Position numbers and translations under genes: made by a program
From: Mycolicibacterium sp. CR10
GTDB lineage: Bacteria; Actinomycetota; Actinomycetes; Mycobacteriales; Mycobacteriaceae
Reading direction: 5' to 3'
Assembly: GCF_005222675.1 (NCBI RefSeq)
Contig: NZ_STGE01000039.1
Location: forward strand, 57,062-121,061
DNA: 64,000 nucleotides
Notes under the pieces: generated by a model
Told to the model about the DNA's origin: nothing
Seen by the model: the letters and a program-made list of their open reading frames with translations, nothing else
The model's database searches: none
Part shown: positions 58,573 through 64,000 of the stretch, piece by piece
Position numbering within the stretch: the stretch's first letter is position 1
Layout of the letters: every line of letters starts with the position of its first letter

Positions 58573-59772
58573 GTGATCGGATCCGGTGAAACGCGGCCTG
58601 GCGACCGGCTCAAGGTGCTGATCCTGGGCAGTACCGGATCGATCGGCACCCAGGCGCTCGACGTCATCGCCGCGAACCCCGAGCGTTTCGAGGTCGTCGG
58701 CCTCGCCGCGGGCGGTGGCAACGCCGACCTGCTCGCCCGACAGCGCGCGCAGACAGGGGTGACGCGCATCGCGGTCGCCGACGACGCCGCCGCCGACGCG
58801 ATAGGCGACGTCACGTACGCGGGTCCCGACGCTGCCACCCGGCTGGTCGAGAACGCCGCCGAGACCACCGGCGTCGACGTGGTGCTCAATGCGTTGGTCG
58901 GGGCGTTGGGACTCAAGCCGACATTGGCGGCGCTGGCCACCGGTGCCCGACTGGCATTGGCCAACAAGGAGTCCCTGGTGGCCGGTGGCCCGCTGGTACT
59001 CAGAGCCGCCGTCCCGGGGCAGATCGTGCCCGTCGACTCCGAGCATTCGGCGCTCGCGCAGTGCCTGCGCGGTGGCACCGCCGACGAGGTCGCGAAACTG
59101 GTGCTGACGGCGTCGGGGGGACCGTTCCGCGGCTGGGCCGCCGAGCGCCTCGAAACCGTCACCCCCGAACAGGCGGGGGCGCACCCCACCTGGTCCATGG
59201 GGCCGATGAACACGCTGAACTCCGCGTCGCTGGTCAACAAGGGCCTCGAGCTCATCGAGACCCATCTGCTCTTCGGGGTCGACTACGACCGCATCGACGT
59301 CGTTGTGCACCCTCAGTCGATCGTCCACTCCATGGTGACGTTCACCGACGGCTCAACCCTGGCGCAGGCCAGCCCGCCCGACATGAAACTGCCGATTGCG
59401 CTGGCGCTGGGCTGGCCGTCGCGAGTCGCCGGCGCCGCCCTGGCCTGCGACTTCACCACGGCGTCGAGCTGGGATTTCGAGCCGCTGGACAGGGAAGTCT
59501 TCCCGGCCGTCGACCTGGCGCGTGAAGCGGGCCGGGGCGGCGGATGCCTGACCGCGGTGTACAACGCCGCCAACGAAGAGGCGGCCGCGGCGTTCCTTCA
59601 GGGCCGCATCCCGTTTCCCGCGATCGTGAGAACCATCACGGCGGTGCTGCGCGCTGCCGACCAGTGGGCGGCCGAACCAGCTACCGTGGAGGACGTACTC
59701 GACGCGCAGGACTGGGCCCGTGACCGGGCCAAGCGTGCCGTCGAGCAGGAACCCGCAGGTAGCAGACGCTAG
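58573..59772 (+). CDS. dxr: 1-deoxy-D-xylulose 5-phosphate reductoisomerase
   Basis: Second enzyme of the MEP isoprenoid pathway (DXP to MEP, NADPH). GTG 58573 is chosen since conserved sequence begins at LKVLILGSTGSIGTQALDVI (NADPH loop). LALANKESLVAGG, IVPVDSEHSALAQCL (metal Asp/Glu, Ser), TASGGPFRG, HPTWSMGPMNTLNSASLVNK and GLELIETHLLFG complete the active site. About 399 residues. It is upstream of rip1 and ispG in the conserved mycobacterial order. Confidence 0.97.
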   Translation: MIGSGETRPGDRLKVLILGSTGSIGTQALDVIAANPERFEVVGLAAGGGNADLLARQRAQTGVTRIAVADDAAADAIGDVTYAGPDAATRLVENAAETTGVDVVLNALVGALGLKPTLAALATGARLALANKESLVAGGPLVLRAAVPGQIVPVDSEHSALAQCLRGGTADEVAKLVLTASGGPFRGWAAERLETVTPEQAGAHPTWSMGPMNTLNSASLVNKGLELIETHLLFGVDYDRIDVVVHPQSIVHSMVTFTDGSTLAQASPPDMKLPIALALGWPSRVAGAALACDFTTASSWDFEPLDREVFPAVDLAREAGRGGGCLTAVYNAANEEAAAAFLQGRIPFPAIVRTITAVLRAADQWAAEPATVEDVLDAQDWARDRAKRAVEQEPAGSRR

Positions 59773-59796
59773 TAGAGGTAGAGGATTGACCGCCCC

Positions 59797-61038
59797 ATGA
59801 TGTTCGCGCTCGGCATCGTGCTCTTCGCACTGGCCATCCTCGTATCGGTGGCGCTGCACGAGTGCGGCCACATGTGGGTCGCGCGCGCGACCGGGATGAA
59901 GGTGCGCCGCTACTTCGTCGGCTTCGGACCGACGCTGTGGTCCACCCACCGGCCCAACAAGCTGGGGGAGACCGAGTACGGGCTCAAGGCTGTTCCGCTG
60001 GGCGGGTTCTGCGACATCGCGGGGATGACCTCGGTCGAAGAACTCACCCCCGACGAAGCGCCCCACGCGATGTACCGGCAGAAGACCTGGAAGCGGGTCG
60101 CCGTGCTGGCCGCCGGACCCGGCATGAACTTCGTCATCGGCCTGGTGTTGCTGTACGCGATCGCGATCATCTGGGGTCTGCCGAACCTGCATCCGCCGAC
60201 CAGCGCGATGGTGGGGGAGACCTCATGCGTGAAATCTGAAGTCACACAAGGCAACCTGGGAGACTGCATCGCGCCCAGCCCGGCCGCGGCGGCGGGCATT
60301 CAGGCCGGTGACGTCGTCGTCAAGGTCGGTGACACCCCGGTGGCGAATTTCGACGAGATGGTCGCGGCCGTGCGCCAACTCGACGGACCGACCGACTTCA
60401 CCGTTCAGCGCGACGAGGACGGTCAGACCCGCGAGTTCACCACCCTCGTCGACGTGACGCAGAGTCAGCGCTTCGTCGCCGGACAGGGCGACGGTGCGGC
60501 GCCGGTACCCGCCGACGTCGGCACCATCGGCGTCACCGGTGCCCAGTTCGGGCCGACGCAGTACAACCCGCTCTCGGCCGTTCCCGCGACCTTCGCGTTC
60601 ACCGGAGACCTCGGGGTACTGCTCGGCGAGTCTCTGATCAAGATCCCGACCAAAGTCGGTGCGCTGGTGGAGTCCATCGGCGGCGGGGAGCGCGATCCCG
60701 AGACGCCGATCAGCGTCGTCGGCGCCAGCATCATCGGCGGCGATACCGTCGACCAGGGGCTGTGGGTGGCGTTCTGGTTCTTCCTGGCGCAGCTGAACTT
60801 CGTCCTCGGGGCGATCAATCTGGTCCCGCTGCTGCCGTTCGACGGCGGCCACATCGCGATCGCGGTGTTCGAGAAGGTCCGCAACCTGTTCCGGGCCGCG
60901 CTCGGCAAGGTCGCCGCGGGCCCGGTGAACTACCTCAAGCTGATGCCCGCCACCTATGTCGTTCTGGTGTTGGTCGTCGGCTACATGCTGTTGACGGTCA
61001 CCGCCGACCTGGTCAACCCCATCAGACTCTTCCAGTAG
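59797..61038 (+). CDS. rip1: Site-2 metalloprotease Rip1 (RseP-like)
   Basis: An intramembrane M50 protease that cuts anti-sigma factors and other membrane proteins. Zinc motif HECGH in VALHECGHMWVARATG near residue 21, second motif LPFDGGHIAIAVF near residue 348. Four membrane helices and a central PDZ domain (AAAAGIQAGDVVVKVGDTPV). In M. tuberculosis Rip1 (Rv2869c) governs SigK, SigL and SigM via their anti-sigmas, notable because SigK-like promoters lie 1 to 2 kb away. ATG 59797 with GTAGAGGTAGAG upstream. Confidence 0.95.
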   Translation: MMFALGIVLFALAILVSVALHECGHMWVARATGMKVRRYFVGFGPTLWSTHRPNKLGETEYGLKAVPLGGFCDIAGMTSVEELTPDEAPHAMYRQKTWKRVAVLAAGPGMNFVIGLVLLYAIAIIWGLPNLHPPTSAMVGETSCVKSEVTQGNLGDCIAPSPAAAAGIQAGDVVVKVGDTPVANFDEMVAAVRQLDGPTDFTVQRDEDGQTREFTTLVDVTQSQRFVAGQGDGAAPVPADVGTIGVTGAQFGPTQYNPLSAVPATFAFTGDLGVLLGESLIKIPTKVGALVESIGGGERDPETPISVVGASIIGGDTVDQGLWVAFWFFLAQLNFVLGAINLVPLLPFDGGHIAIAVFEKVRNLFRAALGKVAAGPVNYLKLMPATYVVLVLVVGYMLLTVTADLVNPIRLFQ

Positions 61039-61048
61039 GAGACTCGTC

Positions 61049-62242
61049 ATGACCACGTCCGTCGGGCTCGGGATGCCCGCCCCGCCCGTGCCCGTTCTGG
61101 CTCCGCGCCGAAAGACACGTCAGCTGATGGTGCGCGACGTCGGCGTCGGCAGCGACCATCCCATCGCGGTGCAATCCATGTGCACCACCAAGACCCACGA
61201 CATCAACTCGACGCTGCAGCAGATCGCCGAGCTGACCGCGTCGGGCTGCGACATCGTCCGGGTGGCGTGCCCCCGCCAGGAAGACGCCGACGCGCTGCCG
61301 GTGATCGCCAAGAAATCCCAGATCCCGGTCATCGCCGACATCCATTTCCAACCGAAGTACATCTTCGCTGCCATCGATGCCGGCTGTGCGGCCGTGCGCG
61401 TCAACCCCGGCAACATCAAGGAGTTCGACGGCCGGGTCAAAGAGGTCGCGAAGGCGGCGGGCGCCGCGGGAATCCCGATCCGCATCGGCGTCAACGCCGG
61501 ATCGCTCGACAAGCGCTTCATGGAGAAGTACGGCAAGGCCACGCCGGAGGCGCTCGTCGAGTCCGCGCTGTGGGAGGCCTCGCTGTTCGAGGAGCACGGC
61601 TTTCACGACATCAAGATCAGCGTCAAGCACAACGATCCGGTCATCATGGTCGCGGCGTATGAACTGCTGGCCTCCAAGAGCGACTATCCGCTGCACTTGG
61701 GTGTCACCGAGGCCGGGCCTGCGTTCCAGGGAACCATCAAATCCGCGGTCGCGTTCGGCGCACTGCTGTCCAAGGGCATCGGCGACACCATCCGGGTGTC
61801 GCTGTCCGCACCGCCTGCCGAAGAGGTGAAGGTCGGCAATCAGATCCTCGAGTCGCTGAACCTGCGGCCCCGTGGCCTCGAGATCGTGTCGTGCCCATCG
61901 TGCGGTCGCGCGCAGGTGGACGTCTACACGTTGGCCAATGAGGTGACCGCCGGGCTGGAAGGCATGGATGTGCCGCTGCGCGTGGCGGTCATGGGCTGCG
62001 TCGTCAACGGGCCGGGCGAAGCTCGCGAAGCCGACCTCGGCGTCGCGTCCGGCAACGGCAAGGGGCAGATCTTCGTCAAGGGCGAAGTCATCAAGACGGT
62101 GCCCGAGGCTCTCATCGTCGAGACGCTCATCGAGGAAGCGATGCGGCTCGCCTCCGAGATGAAGTTGGAGATGAAAGACGAAACTGGGGGAGAACGCGGT
62201 TCAGAGGATGCCAGCGGTTCCCCTATTGTGACCGTAAGCTGA
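61049..62242 (+). CDS. ispG: 4-hydroxy-3-methylbut-2-enyl diphosphate synthase
   Basis: MEP-pathway [4Fe-4S] enzyme (gcpE). ATG 61049, 10 bases after rip1 with AGGAG. TIM-barrel half: VGVGSDHPIAVQSMCTTKTH, DIVRVACPRQEDADALPVIA, VIADIHFQPKYIFAAIDAGC. C-terminal cluster domain: EIVSCPSCGRAQVDVYTLAN and AVMGCVVNGPGEAREADLGV, giving the three Cys ligands plus Glu. The last 20 residues are a variable tail. About 397 residues. Confidence 0.97.
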   Translation: MTTSVGLGMPAPPVPVLAPRRKTRQLMVRDVGVGSDHPIAVQSMCTTKTHDINSTLQQIAELTASGCDIVRVACPRQEDADALPVIAKKSQIPVIADIHFQPKYIFAAIDAGCAAVRVNPGNIKEFDGRVKEVAKAAGAAGIPIRIGVNAGSLDKRFMEKYGKATPEALVESALWEASLFEEHGFHDIKISVKHNDPVIMVAAYELLASKSDYPLHLGVTEAGPAFQGTIKSAVAFGALLSKGIGDTIRVSLSAPPAEEVKVGNQILESLNLRPRGLEIVSCPSCGRAQVDVYTLANEVTAGLEGMDVPLRVAVMGCVVNGPGEAREADLGVASGNGKGQIFVKGEVIKTVPEALIVETLIEEAMRLASEMKLEMKDETGGERGSEDASGSPIVTVS

Positions 62243-62309
62243 GACCCGGTCCCGCGGTGCGGGGCTAGGCCTTCAGGCTGCTGAAGGGTATGTCGCAGAA
62301 AGAGTCCAG

Positions 62310-63164
62310 ATGTCGGCTCCTCCGCTTTTTCGGCTCGTTGACGAGCGAAGGGTGTCGGTGGTGCGCGACATCGGCGCGGTACGTCAGGTTCTCGACGACG
62401 ATCCGGTCGCCGCATGCATGGTCGCCTCCCGCGTCGCCGACCATGGCATCGAACCCTCCGGGATCGGCGGCGAGCTGTGGACGCGACGGCGCGCGAGCGA
62501 ATCGCTGTGCTTCGCCGGAGCCAACCTCATCCCGTTGCGCGGCGGGTTGAGCGATCTGAATGCGTTCGCGGACAAGGCAATGAGCCAGGCGCGACGATGC
62601 TCGTCATTGGTGGGACGCGCCGAACTGGTCATGCCCATGTGGCAGCGCCTCGAACATGTCTGGGGACCCGCCCGCGACGTCCGGGCACACCAGCCGTTGA
62701 TGGCGCTGAGCACCGCGCCGGCGTGCGCGATCGATCCCGCGGTCCGGCCGGTCCGGATCGAGGAACTCGACGCCTATCTCGTCGCGGCCATCGACATGTT
62801 CATCGGCGAGGTCGGCATCGACCCGCGTACCGGTGACGGTGGGCGGGGTTACCGACGCAGGGTCGCCGGGCTGATCGCCGCCGGACGGGCGTGGGCCCGG
62901 TTCGAGCGCGGACAGGTGGTGTTCAAGGCCGAGGTTGGGTCGCAGTCACCGGCCGTCGGCCAGATACAGGGCGTGTGGGTGCATCCGGATTGGCGCGGCC
63001 GCGGACTGGGCACCGCCGGGACGGCCACATTGGCCGCCGCCGTCGTGGCCGGTGGTCGCACCGCGAGCCTGTACGTCAACAGCTTCAACACCGTCGCGCG
63101 GGCGACCTACGCGCGGATCGGGTTCGCCGAGGTGGGGTCATTCGCCACCGTGCTGCTGGACTGA
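62310..63164 (+). CDS. GNAT-family acetyltransferase with DUF4081 domain
   Basis: A 284-residue protein. The N-terminal DUF4081-like part (VLDDDPVAACMVASRVADHG, GELWTRRRASESLCFAGANL) precedes a GNAT domain with the acetyl-CoA loop GVWVHPDWRGRGLGTAGTAT near residue 225 and LYVNSFNTVARATYARIGFA. From memory it corresponds to Rv2867c, which follows gcpE. Substrate unknown. ATG 62310. Confidence 0.9.
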   Translation: MSAPPLFRLVDERRVSVVRDIGAVRQVLDDDPVAACMVASRVADHGIEPSGIGGELWTRRRASESLCFAGANLIPLRGGLSDLNAFADKAMSQARRCSSLVGRAELVMPMWQRLEHVWGPARDVRAHQPLMALSTAPACAIDPAVRPVRIEELDAYLVAAIDMFIGEVGIDPRTGDGGRGYRRRVAGLIAAGRAWARFERGQVVFKAEVGSQSPAVGQIQGVWVHPDWRGRGLGTAGTATLAAAVVAGGRTASLYVNSFNTVARATYARIGFAEVGSFATVLLD

Positions 63165-63189
63165 GCCTCACGGCGCATACGCTTCACCC

Positions 63190-63855
63190 ATGACAGAGCA
63201 GGACACGACGACCGAGCGCAAGGCCATCGCCGACGCGCTCGTCCAGGCTCTCGAGCGCCGGTATGAGGTGCTTGATGCCGTCGTCGCCTCCGATGACTAC
63301 GACGAGGCGATCGAGGCGATCGCCGACTTGCTGGACACCTCCGAGGTGGCGGCCGAAGCGGTCCTGAGACTGTCGTTCGACCGGCTGACCAAGGTGTCGC
63401 GGCGCAGGATCGCCGAGGAGGTGGAGAACCTCAACAGTCAGGGGCTGACGTTCACCTCCGACGGGCTGTCCGGCCGGTCCGCACGTCGAATGATGTTGCG
63501 GCCGTTCGCCGCCGATGAGGATCACGACATCTTCGCCGCACGCACCGAGGACATGCGCTCGGCAGGTGACGGCAGGGCCGCGCCCGCGGGCGATCTCGGC
63601 GACGAGATTCGAGACGCGGTCGGGCGGGTCGCCGCCGAGGAGGCGGTCTGGATGGTGGCCGAAGTCGGCTCGACGAAGGTCGGCATGGTGTTCGGCGAGC
63701 TGGCCGACGGCGAGGTGGACGTTCGCATCTGGATTCATCCGCACCACCGCAAGCAGGGCTACGGCACCGCGGCGCTGCGCACGTCGCGTTCGGAGATGGC
63801 CGCCTACTTCCCGGCCGTGCCGCTGGTGGTCCGGACGCCGGCCGCCGGCACCTGA
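63190..63855 (+). CDS. GNAT-like protein with a GyrA-like helical N-terminus
   Basis: A 221-residue protein from ATG 63190. Residues 12-75 (VQALERRYEVLDAVVASDDY; EAVLRLSFDRLTKVSRRRIA then EEVENL) resemble the coiled-coil end region of topoisomerase/gyrase A subunits. The C-terminal half is GNAT-like: AVWMVAEVGSTKVGMVFGEL, VRIWIHPHHRKQGYGTAALR (acetyl-CoA loop). After AALRTSRSEMAAYFPAVPLV the protein ends early, without the last GNAT strand, so it may be truncated near the repeat at 63892. Confidence 0.7.
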   Translation: MTEQDTTTERKAIADALVQALERRYEVLDAVVASDDYDEAIEAIADLLDTSEVAAEAVLRLSFDRLTKVSRRRIAEEVENLNSQGLTFTSDGLSGRSARRMMLRPFAADEDHDIFAARTEDMRSAGDGRAAPAGDLGDEIRDAVGRVAAEEAVWMVAEVGSTKVGMVFGELADGEVDVRIWIHPHHRKQGYGTAALRTSRSEMAAYFPAVPLVVRTPAAGT

Positions 63856-63891
63856 CCTCTGCCGACCGCCTGCGCTGGAACCTGACCTCCG

Positions 63892-63911
63892 CCGGAATTG
63901 CATTCCACGCG
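63892..63911. repeat. Dispersed palindromic repeat, half copy 3
   Basis: CCGGAATTGCATTCCACGCG matches the arm of copies 1 and 2, but no right arm follows before the window end. The sequence after it is unrelated, suggesting interruption. Confidence 0.65.
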
Positions 63912-63949
63912 CCGAATCACGGTGCAATGTCAAGGGGCTATTGCAACGG

Positions 63950-64000
63950 TTAGGCGGCTTGGCTAATCAGGGCTGCCATGCGTTGAGCGGGTGTGTCCAG
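63950..64000 (-). CDS. C-terminal end of an unidentified gene, possibly a transposase
   Basis: A leftward frame entering from the window edge reads LDTPAQRMAALISQAA and stops at TAA (63950-63952). About 40 bases beyond its stop the interrupted palindromic repeat begins. This layout would fit the end of an insertion sequence inserted into the repeat, but 16 residues are too few to identify a family. Confidence 0.3.
   Translation of the reverse strand: MDTPAQRMAALISQAA

Overview
The window is GC-rich actinobacterial DNA, most likely from a fast-growing Mycobacterium (Mycolicibacterium). The core gene order xerC – M23 peptidase – rpsB – tsf – amidase – pyrH – frr – cdsA – rlmN – DUF2631 – mpt70/mpt83-like – dxr – rip1 – ispG – GNAT follows, from memory, the Rv2894c to Rv2867c block of M. 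tuberculosis. Many genes use GTG or TTG starts and 4-nt stop/start overlaps. No tRNA, rRNA or CRISPR array was seen.

Region 1 (1 to about 6.1 kb) is the integrase end of a prophage or phage-derived island with visibly lower GC. Leftward it carries a tyrosine integrase, an Abi_C-like abortive-infection protein, a winged-helix regulator behind a perfect 23-bp palindrome, a tightly coupled set of small structural or unknown genes with an HNH endonuclease, terminase and a portal cut by the window edge.

Region 2 (6.2 to 26.7 kb) is mostly core chromosome: a lactate-monooxygenase-like enzyme, xerC with a 3 x 36-bp tandem repeat in its 5' end, a cellulase-like lipoprotein, translation genes (rpsB, tsf, frr, rlmN), pyrH and cdsA. 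Inserted within it is an amine-catabolism unit (ABC exporter, APC amine permease, copper amine oxidase, DUF1254 protein) and a MarR/methyltransferase pair with two operator-like repeats.

Region 3 (26.7 to 53.2 kb) is an accessory catabolic island between rlmN and the DUF2631 gene. It holds two paralogous TetR regulators, an aldehyde dehydrogenase, CoA transferase, [3Fe-4S] ferredoxin, a truncated P450 remnant, an intact P450, two MDR dehydrogenases, an SDR, a Baeyer-Villiger-type monooxygenase, an alpha/beta hydrolase, an SMP-30 lactonase, an HpcH/HpaI aldolase, two acyl-CoA dehydrogenases, two LLM flavin enzymes, a thioesterase and a wax ester synthase. The enzyme set reads as hydroxylation, alcohol oxidation, Baeyer-Villiger ring opening, ester or lactone hydrolysis, then CoA activation and beta-oxidation. 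Seven of its intergenic regions share a fixed-spacing motif, TTTACAA-N13-TGTCACGC, which I did not see elsewhere in the window. It looks like the signature of a dedicated regulon and is the most interesting signal here.

Region 4 (53.2 to 64 kb) returns to core genes: DUF2631, a mycofactocin-type SDR, photolyase, PuuE-type allantoinase, two MPT70/MPT83-type fasciclin proteins each with a SigK-like promoter, the MEP-pathway genes dxr and ispG flanking the site-2 protease rip1, and two GNAT proteins. A dispersed palindromic repeat occurs at 9.6, 46.8 and (half copy) 63.9 kb; the last abuts what may be the end of an insertion sequence.
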